Of a DNA stretch of 64,000 nt, positions 36,103 through 44,377 are shown piece by piece (the first letter of the stretch is position 1; each line of letters opens with the position of its first letter). Under the pieces are notes generated by a model. The model saw nothing but the letters and a program-made list of their open reading frames with translations, was not told the DNA's origin and did no database searches. Source of the stretch: Bradyrhizobium sp. CCBAU 051011 (GTDB lineage Bacteria; Pseudomonadota; Alphaproteobacteria; Rhizobiales; Xanthobacteraceae); assembly GCF_009930815.1 (NCBI RefSeq), contig NZ_CP022222.1, forward strand, positions 6,304,501 through 6,368,500. The letters run 5' to 3'. The translations under genes and the position numbers were made by a program.

Positions 36103-37893
36103 TTGAGCGAAGAGCGCGTGGAACGGCGACTGGCGGCTATTCTTGCGGCGGACATCGCCGGATATAGTCGGCTGATGGGTGCCAACGAGGAAGGTACGCT
36201 AGCCCAGTTAAAGTCGATTAGAACAGCGCTTGTCGAGCCCGCAATCGCGGCGCATCGCGGTCACATCGTAAAGACGACGGGCGACGGAATGCTGGTCGAG
36301 TTTGCCAGCGCCGTCGATGCGGTGCGCGGCGCGGTTGAATTCCAGCGCAGCATGGCCGAGCAAAATACTGCCGTGCCGCAGGATCAAAGGATCGAATTCC
36401 GCATCGGCATTCATGTCGGTGATATCATTTTTGATGATAATGATATCTTCGGCGACGGCGTCAATATTGCTGCTCGCCTTGAAGGCATCGCCGAACCGGG
36501 CGGGATCTGCATATCCGATGATGCCTATCGGCAGGTTCGAGGCAAGGTCGAGATCGCCTGTGATGATATGGGACAGCAGTCCCTTAGAAATATAGCTGAG
36601 CCGATGCGAGCGTGGCGGGTACGGCTGACTGGTCACGGCACTTCCGCGGTAAAATCAGGTCTGGCTATGAGCCAACCTCAGGTCCTCCCGCCCCCCGACA
36701 AGCCGTCCATCGCCGTGCTCCCGTTTCAGAACATGAGCGGCGATCCGGAACAGGAATACTTTGCCGATGGAATGGCCGAGGACATCATCACGGCGCTGTC
36801 CCGGTTCAAGGCGCTGTTTGTCATCGCCCGAAACTCCAGCTTCACCTACAAGGGGCGCGCCGTCGATGTGAAGCAGGCGGGGCGCGAGCTTGGGGTGCGC
36901 TACGTGTTGGAAGGAAGCGTTCGCAAGGCGGCAAATCGAGTACGCATCACGGGACAACTGGTCGATGCCGCCACTGGAGCACATCTTTGGGCCGATCGGT
37001 TTGATGGTGGGCTCGGCGACATCTTCGACCTGCAGGACCAGGTGACCGAGAGCGTGGTCGGGGCGATCGCGCCAGCGGTAGAAAAAGCTGAGATCGAGCG
37101 CGCCAAGCGCAAGCCAACCGCGAGTCTCGACGCTTATGCCCTCTATTTGCGCGGCTTGGCCAGGTTTTATCAATTTGGCAACCGGCAAGCGAACGACGAG
37201 GCATTGCGGCTGTTCAACAGCGCAATCGAGCTCGATCCGGAATTTGCGTCCGCCTACGGTCGTGCAGCCTTTTGCTACGTCATCGCCAAGATCAATGGCT
37301 GGATTCCGGACACAGCGAACTCGATTACCGAAGTGAAGAGGCTCACCCAACGAGCGGTTGAGTTAGGCAAAGATGACGCGATCGCGCTCGCCGCTAGCGG
37401 GAATGCGTTAGCGTTTGTTGTTCGGGATCTCGGGGTAGGCGCCGGCTTAGTCGATCGCGCGCTTGTGCTTAATTCCAATTTGGCCGAGGCATGGAATTTC
37501 GGCGGCTGGATAAAAATTTGGCTCGGCGAGCCGGAAACGGCGATCGAGCGCTTCGCACGTGCCATGCGCTTGAGCCCAGTTGACCCGTGGCTGATGGCAA
37601 TGCGAGCCGGGACCGCGAATGCACATTTCTTTGTGGGCCGCTATGACGAAGCGGCGTCATGGGCGGTAATGGCATTGCAGTGCAGCCCGGACTATCTACC
37701 GGGATTACGTATCAGCGCCGCAAGCAACGCAATGGCCGGGCGGCCGGAGCAAGCACACGAGGCAGTGGCTCGGCTGCGAGAACTGAGCCCCACGCGCCTT
37801 TCCAATCTCAAAGACGTGCATGGCCCTTTTCGACGTGCCGAAGACGTCGCGCGATATGAAGAAGGATTGCGAAAAGCCGGGCTGCCCGAGTGA
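36103..37893 (+). CDS. Class III adenylate cyclase-domain protein with TolB-like and TPR repeats
   Basis: About 596 residues. The N-terminal cyclase domain has ILAADIAGYSRLMGANEEGT (metal Asp), KTTGDGMLVEFASAVDAVRG and GIHVGDIIFDDNDIFGDGVN. A linker leads to PSIAVLPFQNMSGDPEQEYF, the TolB-like sensor segment, then several TPR-like repeats. The start is taken at TTG 36103 (LSEERVERRLAAI), the usual N-terminus of this large rhizobial family. Upstream in-frame TTG 35983 and ATG 36019 would add an unlike extension. Likely makes cAMP; the signal is unknown. Confidence 0.85.
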   Translation: MSEERVERRLAAILAADIAGYSRLMGANEEGTLAQLKSIRTALVEPAIAAHRGHIVKTTGDGMLVEFASAVDAVRGAVEFQRSMAEQNTAVPQDQRIEFRIGIHVGDIIFDDNDIFGDGVNIAARLEGIAEPGGICISDDAYRQVRGKVEIACDDMGQQSLRNIAEPMRAWRVRLTGHGTSAVKSGLAMSQPQVLPPPDKPSIAVLPFQNMSGDPEQEYFADGMAEDIITALSRFKALFVIARNSSFTYKGRAVDVKQAGRELGVRYVLEGSVRKAANRVRITGQLVDAATGAHLWADRFDGGLGDIFDLQDQVTESVVGAIAPAVEKAEIERAKRKPTASLDAYALYLRGLARFYQFGNRQANDEALRLFNSAIELDPEFASAYGRAAFCYVIAKINGWIPDTANSITEVKRLTQRAVELGKDDAIALAASGNALAFVVRDLGVGAGLVDRALVLNSNLAEAWNFGGWIKIWLGEPETAIERFARAMRLSPVDPWLMAMRAGTANAHFFVGRYDEAASWAVMALQCSPDYLPGLRISAASNAMAGRPEQAHEAVARLRELSPTRLSNLKDVHGPFRRAEDVARYEEGLRKAGLPE

Positions 37894-37979
37894 TCATCCC
37901 GGCCAAGGCGCTCGCCGTTGGCGACGAGGTGATCGAACCAGCGCTACTTCCGCTAATGGGGGCCCAAAGCTGACATTCG

Positions 37980-38129
37980 CTAGTAGAGCTGCAATGTCCG
38001 CTTTGAAGCCAAGCCTGCCGGCCGATCTGAAGCCCGCAAATCAGCCGCGTGGTGGCTCGTGCACAGCGCGTCGAGAACATGGGCCGCGAAGATACCGCCG
38101 CTTACCATTGCCAGAAAGGCTACCAACAT
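37980..38129 (-). CDS. Possible 49-residue exported small protein
   Basis: The ATG frame begins with MLVAFLAMVSGGIFAAHVLD, a signal-peptide or single-helix stretch of a kind seen in many small rhizobial proteins, followed by 29 polar residues. No good ribosome site is visible. It is on the same strand as the efflux operon upstream. Confidence 0.3.
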   Translation of the reverse strand: MLVAFLAMVSGGIFAAHVLDALCTSHHAADLRASDRPAGLASKRTLQLY

Positions 38130-38145
38130 TCTAATAGAACCAAGT

Positions 38146-39138
38146 TCATCTGACTTGCGGATTCTCAGCCGCGCGATGGAGAGAATGCGATCGCGGCGCG
38201 CGCCACGCGGCAGCTAGAGTGCTGCGGGGCGCCTCGTTCATCTTCGCTTCCGTCGCGTCGTCGCGTGGCGCCGAACCGAGCACCTCGACGGTTGCGGTGG
38301 CTCCCGCAACGAGTTCGTTTCGCTCGGTGCGGTTGAGAGCAATGCGGACCGGAACGCGCTGCGCCAACCTCACCCAGTTGAAGGTCGGATTAACGTTGGC
38401 GAGCAGGGTAGAACCGGCGCTGCGATCCCGGTCCTCGATACCGGCCGCGACGCTCTCCACCGTGCCCTGCAACACATGGCTGCTTCCCATCAGCCGCACC
38501 TTGACCGGGTCGCCGATGTGGATGCGCTGCAGCTTGGTTTCCTCGAAATAGCCCTGAACGTGCAGCGTGTCGGTATCGAGCAGCGCCATCACACCCTTTC
38601 CGGGCGTGAGGTAGGCGCCCGGTCGCAGCTCCATATTGGTGACGATGCCGCTGACGGAGGCGCGCACCTCGCTGCGATCGAGATTAAGCTTCGCAAGAGC
38701 GCGGTCCGCGACCGCCTGATCAAAGCTTGCCTTTGCCGTAGCTTGCGTGGCGACGACCTGATCCATCCTCTGCCTGGAAACAACGACATCGGTTGTCAGC
38801 GCACTGTAGCGTTTCAGGTCGGCATTGGCATTGTCGAGCGTGGCGCGTCTGGCGTCCAGCACCGCCTCGGCCTGTTCCAGCGCGATGGCGTACCGGGCCC
38901 GATCGATCCGGAACAGCACGTCACCGCTTTGTACTTGCTGGTTGTCTCGAACCAGAACCTCGCTCACAAAGCCGGAGACATCGGGAGCCACGGGCACCAC
39001 GTCGGCGCGAACGTGACCATCACGGGTCCAGGGCGCTTGAAAATAATAATCCCACAGCCTGTAGCTGGCCCACATGGCGGCAAGCACCATGACACCGGTC
39101 ACCGCGAAGCGGCGTAGCGAATTCAGAAGGGTTTTCAT
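38146..39138 (-). CDS. HlyD/AaeA-like membrane fusion protein
   Basis: A 330-residue periplasmic adaptor with one N-terminal helix (FAVTGVMVLAAMWASYRLWD). AaeA-like motifs follow: PWTRDGHVRADVVPVAPDVS, VRDNQQVQSGDVLFRID, a coiled-coil hairpin and ASVSGIVTNMELRPGAYLTP. Its 5' end overlaps the DUF983 gene by 4 nt. It should work with the FUSC-domain protein encoded first in the operon, exporting aromatic acids or similar compounds. Confidence 0.87.
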   Translation of the reverse strand: MKTLLNSLRRFAVTGVMVLAAMWASYRLWDYYFQAPWTRDGHVRADVVPVAPDVSGFVSEVLVRDNQQVQSGDVLFRIDRARYAIALEQAEAVLDARRATLDNANADLKRYSALTTDVVVSRQRMDQVVATQATAKASFDQAVADRALAKLNLDRSEVRASVSGIVTNMELRPGAYLTPGKGVMALLDTDTLHVQGYFEETKLQRIHIGDPVKVRLMGSSHVLQGTVESVAAGIEDRDRSAGSTLLANVNPTFNWVRLAQRVPVRIALNRTERNELVAGATATVEVLGSAPRDDATEAKMNEAPRSTLAAAWRAPRSHSLHRAAENPQVR

Positions 39139-39578
39139 GACACCAACTCCTTGGAGGCGACGTTAGGCAGGGGCACGGCACTATCGCGGTTTTCTCGATC
39201 CCGGCAGCGCCTGGCGGCTTCGAAGCCATGCATCCCGGTCTGCCACTGCAAGCCAACAATTGTCCCCTTCACGGGCTGCAGTAAACGCAATGCCGCAAGC
39301 CCGGTAATGGGTACCCAGATCAGCAATTGAAGCCAAACGGGAGGTGAATAGGCCATCTCGACGGCAAGGAGTGCCGGCACGACAAGGTGGCCGACGACAG
39401 CGATCACAAGATAGGCTGGAAGGTCGTCTGCGCGTTGCGCCGTGTAATCCTCGCCGCAAACCTCGCAGCTGTTGACCACCTTCAGGAAGCGGCCGAACAG
39501 ATGGCCTTGACCACAGTTCGGGCACTTCATCGTGAATCCGCGCCACAGGGCTTTCGGAAACGAAACAGGCGTGGTCAT
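39135..39578 (-). CDS. DUF983 family membrane protein
   Basis: A 147-residue protein: FTMKCPNCGQGHLFGRFLKV followed by CEVCGEDYTAQRADDLPAYL gives a CxxC...CxxC zinc-ribbon set. Two transmembrane helices (LVIAVVGHLVVPALLAVEMA, LQLLIWVPITGLAALRLL) come next, and the family's KGTIVGLQW ends the domain. It is embedded in the Aae-like efflux operon with 4-nt overlaps on both sides, which is unusual. Function is unknown. Confidence 0.88.
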   Translation of the reverse strand: MTTPVSFPKALWRGFTMKCPNCGQGHLFGRFLKVVNSCEVCGEDYTAQRADDLPAYLVIAVVGHLVVPALLAVEMAYSPPVWLQLLIWVPITGLAALRLLQPVKGTIVGLQWQTGMHGFEAARRCRDRENRDSAVPLPNVASKELVS

Positions 39579-39784
39579 GAGAAAAACTCCTTGGAAGCGA
39601 AGACGAAGCTGGTGACGATGCAGACATAAACGGCGAAATCGAACAGTGCGGGATGCCAGACGTGACGATAGAAACCGACGCGCCCCATCACCTTGCTCAC
39701 TACGCGAGCGACGACATAGGCAAGCACGCTCCAGAGCAGGAGGTTCGGGACAATCACGCCGAACAGATCGAGTTGGTATTTCAT
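39575..39784 (-). CDS. DUF1656 (AaeX-like) small membrane protein
   Basis: A 69-residue protein with two hydrophobic segments (VIVPNLLLWSVLAYVVARVV and ALFDFAVYVCIVTSFVFAS) separated by GFYRHVWHPALFD, the family hallmark. Members accompany FUSC/HlyD efflux pairs. It overlaps both neighbours by 4 nt. Confidence 0.88.
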   Translation of the reverse strand: MKYQLDLFGVIVPNLLLWSVLAYVVARVVSKVMGRVGFYRHVWHPALFDFAVYVCIVTSFVFASKEFFS

Positions 39785-41835
39785 GCCGCGATTGTCCTCT
39801 GTTCGATTTCCTGCGGTTGATAGGGCGGCGATTCCGGGAAAAGCCCGGAACGAATGCCGGCGAGACTCACAAGCACTTCATCGTGGGCTTCGCCCGATGA
39901 ATCCCGCAACGTGAATGCGATCGTGTCGTCGAGCTGTCCGATCAGGGCATCGGGAAGCCGGCCCGTAGGTTGGGCCCTGCAAATCGAAGCAAGACGAGCG
40001 AGGAACGCTTCGATCGCCGCCCTTGTGCGGCGCGACAAGCCGGGGCTCACCCGCCTGATGTCGAGAACATTCAGCGCCGTTCGAAGTTGGCGGAGACTTG
40101 CGGCGTCGCTCCTTGCCTCGGCAGGAACCACGGTGATCCGCGCCGCAAGTAACGCCAGGCGATGCTGCATCAGACTGGCAAGGGCAAAAGGATCCTGGTC
40201 CGATTTGCGTTCTGCGACCGCAGCAAGCGTTGTCCAATTGCTCCGGAGCAATCGACTTGCGATCCACTCAGCCCCGAGCAGGCGAACGATGCCGCAGATC
40301 ACGCCGGTCAGTGCGACGCCCAACATAAGCGCCAGGCTTGAGTTGGCATAAAGGGAGAAATCGGCCGAGTAGCTTTCAGTCAGCGCCAATTGCACTGAGA
40401 TGTAGATGGCAAGTATTGAGCCGACGCGCGCTGTCGCGGGCCGCGCAGCCATCCAGCCGAACAACAGGAAAGTCGGCATGAGTGCGGCAATCAGCATTTC
40501 CAGCGTCGTAATCCGCGGCAGCACGCCAAAAAGGTAGATTCCATGTATGGCGATGACGATGAGAAACAGGCCATAGAAGTTGCGGAATGTCGGAAGTGGG
40601 TCGTCTGCGCCGGCGAGGAAGCTGCCGACGACGGCGGCAAACAGCGGAGCGACGACGCCGTCGGACCAGCCGGTCGCGATCGAGAACATGCTGCAAGCCA
40701 GCACGGCAAGCGCCACGGACGCGGCAGTGAGGAGCGCAGACCCGTGGTCCCGGTGCGGGACGGCCATGGTCAACCTGTCAGGTCTGAACACGAGCGGAAG
40801 CGAATCCGGATGGCGACCATCGGCGATCGCCGCGCGCAAAAGCCGGCAATCCTGCATGACGTCCACAAGATTGCGCAGCCGGATGACGAGACCGGCGACC
40901 GTGATGTCGGTCCAGCCCGCATCCACGTCCAGAACGGGCCGAACCTCGTCAAGTGCTGCGCGCAACGCATCGGCCTCCTGACCATTGCGGCTGCCGTCTT
41001 CGAGCCATCGCGCGGTCCTTGCGCAGATTGCGGCAACGCGCGTCGACGCTTCTTCGTCCGAATTGAGTGCGAGCTTGCGGTCCTCGATCGATCCGAGCAG
41101 GGGAAGTAGCGACAGCATGTGCTGTCGCAGGCGCTGCAAGCCTTGCGCAATATTCGTGGAAGCGGCGACCTCATAGCCGAGATGGCGCCCAAGCTGGTCG
41201 ATTTCGGACGCTGCGGCGGCGAGGCGGATGCGTTCGCGGTCCCTATCCTGTTCGCTGCCACGGCCGGTGAGGACGTCCAGGCCAAGCCGGCGTGCACCGG
41301 CGAGCCAGGTATCGGCTTGCGCGGTGATGCCAGAGGCTACGCTTCGTGGCAGCACGATCATGGCAACGACGCTCGCGCAGAGGATGCCAAGCCCGATCTC
41401 CTGCACACGGGCGACCACGATGTCGAAAGCCGATTGAGGCGTTGCAACGATTGGGAACCCAAGCAGCGCCACGGTGTAGCCTGCCAGCATGAACACATAG
41501 CTGCGCGGTGTGCCGTCGATCAGCGAGAGGTACAGGCAAATGCCGACCCAGAGCGCGATGCCGAGGCTGAGGAACTCAGGCGCATTGACGAGGTTCGGGA
41601 CCAGGATGATCGTGCCTGCCGCTCCGATCAGCGTCCCCAGAACGCGATAGACGGCTTTAGAGTAGGTCGCCCCGGTGAACAAGTTGGCGGTGATGTAGAC
41701 CGAGGCCATCGCCCAGTATGGACGCGGCATGTCCAGCAGGAGCGCGATCGAGAATGCCGACATCGCCGCTGCAAACGTCCTCAGCGAAAAGAGGAGGGCG
41801 GCATGTCGATTCCAGAATGAGGAAGGCTGGGTCAT
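39781..41835 (-). CDS. FUSC/AaeB-like aromatic acid exporter
   Basis: A 684-residue inner-membrane protein with two hydrophobic blocks of about five helices each. The first begins at RTFAAAMSAFSIALLLDMPR, then YWAMASVYITANLFTGATYS, the FUSC motif. The second starts around ALLTAASVALAVLACSMFSI. Long cytosolic regions lie between and after them. It is the first gene of the four-gene overlapping operon with DUF1656, DUF983 and HlyD genes, and probably exports hydroxylated aromatic acids as AaeB does. Confidence 0.9.
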   Translation of the reverse strand: MTQPSSFWNRHAALLFSLRTFAAAMSAFSIALLLDMPRPYWAMASVYITANLFTGATYSKAVYRVLGTLIGAAGTIILVPNLVNAPEFLSLGIALWVGICLYLSLIDGTPRSYVFMLAGYTVALLGFPIVATPQSAFDIVVARVQEIGLGILCASVVAMIVLPRSVASGITAQADTWLAGARRLGLDVLTGRGSEQDRDRERIRLAAAASEIDQLGRHLGYEVAASTNIAQGLQRLRQHMLSLLPLLGSIEDRKLALNSDEEASTRVAAICARTARWLEDGSRNGQEADALRAALDEVRPVLDVDAGWTDITVAGLVIRLRNLVDVMQDCRLLRAAIADGRHPDSLPLVFRPDRLTMAVPHRDHGSALLTAASVALAVLACSMFSIATGWSDGVVAPLFAAVVGSFLAGADDPLPTFRNFYGLFLIVIAIHGIYLFGVLPRITTLEMLIAALMPTFLLFGWMAARPATARVGSILAIYISVQLALTESYSADFSLYANSSLALMLGVALTGVICGIVRLLGAEWIASRLLRSNWTTLAAVAERKSDQDPFALASLMQHRLALLAARITVVPAEARSDAASLRQLRTALNVLDIRRVSPGLSRRTRAAIEAFLARLASICRAQPTGRLPDALIGQLDDTIAFTLRDSSGEAHDEVLVSLAGIRSGLFPESPPYQPQEIEQRTIAA

Positions 41836-41859
41836 GACGATTGTGACATCCGCGGATTG

Positions 41860-42096
41860 TTATTTCAGCAGCGCATCCCGCTCGGAACTGCAATGCAGGG
41901 ACCGACGTTGGCTTGCGAAGCTGCTGGGAAGAACGCTAGCCCACATGCCTGCATTTCCGGACGCCTCGGTGCAGTGGCCGAGGTGCGTCGGTGTCCGGAC
42001 GGCGCCGATGCTGCCGTCGGGCTTCAGGACGGTCACGAACACCATGAGGCACAGCACTTTGGCGGCGAGCATGGCGAGGGTCACAAAGTCGTTCAT
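41860..42096 (-). CDS. Small hypothetical protein with N-terminal helix
   Basis: A 78-residue protein. The N-terminus (FVTLAMLAAKVLCLMVFVTV) is one hydrophobic segment, probably a signal anchor. The rest is polar with VRTPTHLGHCTE. GGGAGC precedes the ATG. It lies 25 nt before the FUSC gene on the same strand and may be cotranscribed. No family is recognised. Confidence 0.45.
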   Translation of the reverse strand: MNDFVTLAMLAAKVLCLMVFVTVLKPDGSIGAVRTPTHLGHCTEASGNAGMWASVLPSSFASQRRSLHCSSERDALLK

Positions 42097-42107
42097 GTCA
42101 GCTCCCG

Positions 42108-42509
42108 TCAGTCGGCTTTGGCTGCACTTGTCATACGAGGTCCGAGCGGCCGCGGCTTTGCCCGGATTGCCGATGCTTTGTCATTTGTTGCTGTCGACGT
42201 GGCCTGAGCCCCTTCCATCGCTGCGAACGCGTCGAGTGGGCTGCGTTGCTCGGGCTGGATGAGGTCTTGGTCCGGAACGACATCCAGCTTGGATCCAAAT
42301 TCTGTGGCGAGTTGCATTCCCGAATGCGCGGTATCGAACACCACCCGTTCCGGCCATTTGTGGTCCGAATGGATTCGCAGATTGACCCTCGCATTGGGAG
42401 CAATCGCGGAATGTGAATGATCAGCGGGACCTGGAAGCCACCAATCGGCGGCCAACAGCGCCACGAGAAGGACACTGCCCACCCAAACAAAGTACTGACG
42501 TATCGGCAT
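42108..42509 (-). CDS. Hypothetical signal-anchored protein
   Basis: A 133-residue protein with an N-terminal hydrophobic stretch (YFVWVGSVLLVALLAADWWL). A periplasmic-type domain follows (NARVNLRIHSDHKWPERVVF, then DTAHSG). The tail is low-complexity (AAMEGAQATSTATNDKASA). Similar proteins are common in Bradyrhizobium-like genomes (recalled). It is 12 nt upstream of the next minus-strand gene, so probably part of the same unit. Confidence 0.55.
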   Translation of the reverse strand: MPIRQYFVWVGSVLLVALLAADWWLPGPADHSHSAIAPNARVNLRIHSDHKWPERVVFDTAHSGMQLATEFGSKLDVVPDQDLIQPEQRSPLDAFAAMEGAQATSTATNDKASAIRAKPRPLGPRMTSAAKAD

Positions 42510-42689
42510 GGCGAGGAGACCCTCGGTGGCTTACCAAGGCGAACATAATGGTATGACGGGCCACCGGCTTTGCATTGCGTGCTCTCGCCTTGTCATTTGT
42601 TGCTGATGACTGGCGCGCCAGCGACATGCAGGTTCAGGCCAAAAACCGAAAGCGATTGCCTGGCATCCGTCAGAGAGAACCGGAATGGT

Positions 42690-42857
42690 TGCGATCCAGC
42701 CGTTTGACGATATTGACCTGGCGCTGACCCGTCGCCTGCTGAAGGCTCGCGTGAAATTGGCTTGGCTGGAGAAGCTGAGCGCCAGCGCTGTGTCCACCAA
42801 GGGCCGATCGCCATGGATCAACAACGCTTTCGCGCGCTCGAGGCGCTTGGCGCTGAC
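42690..42857 (-). pseudogene. Truncated AraC-family regulator remnant
   Basis: Starting one nucleotide after the stop of the permease gene, the minus strand encodes VSAKRLERAKALLIHGDRPL, then VDTALALSFSSQANFTRAFS, closely matching the last helix-turn-helix of the AraC protein at 47283. After FTRAF the frame shifts: the expected ATGQ segment lies in another frame. Only the C-terminal ~60 codons remain. It is a broken paralogue. Confidence 0.65.
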
Positions 42858-43616
42858 TCACACGAGATAGCCGGATACTCCGTCCCACAGTAATTTCAGC
42901 GCTGTCACGACCAACAATCCGTAGCAGACCCGATAAATCTGGCGTTGGTCCAAACTTCCGTGCAGCCGCCAGCCGGCCCACACGCCAGCGGGAATGGCGA
43001 GCACGCAAAGCGCCATCAATGTCCAGACGTTACCTGTTGGCTTCACCAGCAGGAGCCAGGGCACCGCCTTGGTCGCGTTGCCGACGGTGAAGAACAGGCT
43101 GGTCGTCCCCGCGTAGACGTCCTTGCTGAGGCCGAGGGGCAGCAGATACATCGCAAGCGGCGGTCCGCCCGAATGCGCCACCATCGTCGTGACTCCCGAG
43201 GCAAGGCCGGCGGTGATCGCCTTCGGCGTCGAACGTGGGCGCGTCGTCACCTCTGCGCCTGCAACAAGCCACAGCACGACAAAGATCAGGGTGATCGCGG
43301 CCATCGCGATCGCGATGGCGCGGTGGTCCAGGAAGCGGAATAGCAGATAGCCTAGTCCGATGCCGGTCACGAGCCCCGGTAACAGCGCTAGAAGGTCCGG
43401 CTTCGACCACGTCGAAGGCTTCCAGTAGAGCAGGGCGAACAGATCCATCGCGATGAACAATGGAGCGAGAAGGCCGCCGGCGGTGACCGGGTCCATCACG
43501 ATCGACAACAGCGGAATGCCAATAATTGAGAATCCGCCACCAAACGCGCCCTTCATGAAGCAGATTAGGAACACGCCGGCAAAGGTGACCAGGATCGTGG
43601 CGACCGTCAGCTCCAT
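42858..43616 (-). CDS. TauE/SafE-type sulfite exporter family permease
   Basis: A 252-residue membrane protein with seven or eight helices. Family marks are the N-terminal GVFLICFMKGAFGGGFSIIG and, in the second half, TTMVAHSGGPPLAMYLLPLG, the paired repeats of TauE/SafE. The likely solute is sulfite or an organosulfonate, but this is not certain. The start MELTVATIL has GGAGG upstream. It overlaps the end of the DUF1127 gene by 10 nt. Confidence 0.85.
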   Translation of the reverse strand: MELTVATILVTFAGVFLICFMKGAFGGGFSIIGIPLLSIVMDPVTAGGLLAPLFIAMDLFALLYWKPSTWSKPDLLALLPGLVTGIGLGYLLFRFLDHRAIAIAMAAITLIFVVLWLVAGAEVTTRPRSTPKAITAGLASGVTTMVAHSGGPPLAMYLLPLGLSKDVYAGTTSLFFTVGNATKAVPWLLLVKPTGNVWTLMALCVLAIPAGVWAGWRLHGSLDQRQIYRVCYGLLVVTALKLLWDGVSGYLV

Positions 43617-43915
43617 GGTGCCGCCTCCAGCGTTGGCGCGTGTTGGCATCCGCCTGGATATGTTGCGGCGGCCGAGATCAATTCGTCCGTTTTGTCCGAA
43701 TGCGTCACCCGGCCGAAGACAGCCGCCTCCATCTGGAAACGGGTCAGGCCTATGTCCCGCAGCGCGCGGTCGTCGAGATCGTGAAGGCATGCCACGGCGG
43801 TCCGCCGGCCGAGGTGGTCAGCGATCCGATCACAAGCCGTGCTCAGCAGGCCGGAACAGGAGTCCAGCCCGGTCGTGACGGCAGGCAGCACGATGGTCGA
43901 GAGGATGACGGGCAT
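43607..43915 (-). CDS. DUF1127 domain protein
   Basis: A 102-residue protein. The conserved C-terminal motif is ACLHDLDDRALRDIGLTRFQ, a short helical domain of ~35 residues found in many alphaproteobacterial stress or RNA-associated proteins. The last 25 residues read into the start of the permease gene. The hydrophobic N-terminus (MPVILSTIVLPAVTTG) is atypical. Confidence 0.7.
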   Translation of the reverse strand: MPVILSTIVLPAVTTGLDSCSGLLSTACDRIADHLGRRTAVACLHDLDDRALRDIGLTRFQMEAAVFGRVTHSDKTDELISAAATYPGGCQHAPTLEAAPWS

Positions 43916-43999
43916 TTGTAGTCCAATGTTCTTGGGGCCATGCAGTGCAACCTGGCGATTTTCGTCACGGCCGGCTGACGGGGGCTCCGCCCAACCGCC

Positions 44000-44140
44000 T
44001 CAATGATCCGCCGGCTCCGGGATCATCCACGAGGAAATCGTCTGCCAGGCGCCATCGCTCGACTTGCGCTGGTACGCGACGAAGTCGGCATCGTCGCCGT
44101 GCTGGATCTCGTAACGATAGGATTCGAAAGGTCTTGTCAT
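44000..44140 (-). CDS. 46-residue small protein
   Basis: MTRPFESYRYEIQHGDDADF opens a short hydrophilic protein ending SSWMIPEPADH. AGGAGAG stands 6 nt before the ATG, strong support for translation. No domain is recognised. It is divergent from the LysR gene, with CTTCC dyads in the gap, so it is a candidate target of that regulator. Confidence 0.55.
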   Translation of the reverse strand: MTRPFESYRYEIQHGDDADFVAYQRKSSDGAWQTISSWMIPEPADH

Positions 44141-44241
44141 TGAACTCTCCTTACAGTTTTCGAGGACCGGCTTCACGCGCCGTCGTCCATGAAGATCTGC
44201 CGGATACGCGACCCCGTGTAGTGGTCGTCCGTGGAAACGGT

Positions 44242-44260
44242 CCTTCCGGGCAGCGGAAGG
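44242..44260. promoter_or_regulatory. CCTTCC-N7-GGAAGG dyad
   Basis: A perfect inverted repeat (CCTTCCG-N5-CGGAAGG) between the divergent small gene and LysR gene. The same CCTTCC-N7-GGAAGG layout recurs at 48474-48492. Confidence 0.55.
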
Positions 44261-44341
44261 TCGTTTGAAAGGGACGTCCGTGCGCGCGACCTGCCGGGGA
44301 TCGATGCTGCCTTCCGAATTCCGGGGCGCTATGGCAAAATC

Positions 44342-44356
44342 GGAAGACGTTCTTCC
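44342..44356. promoter_or_regulatory. GGAAG-N5-CTTCC dyad
   Basis: A dyad 22 bp before the LysR start, followed by a further CGGAAGG half-site at 44363. The same spaced dyad occurs at 45402-45416. Position fits autoregulation. Confidence 0.55.
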
Positions 44357-44377
44357 AAATATCGGAAGGGGGATGCA

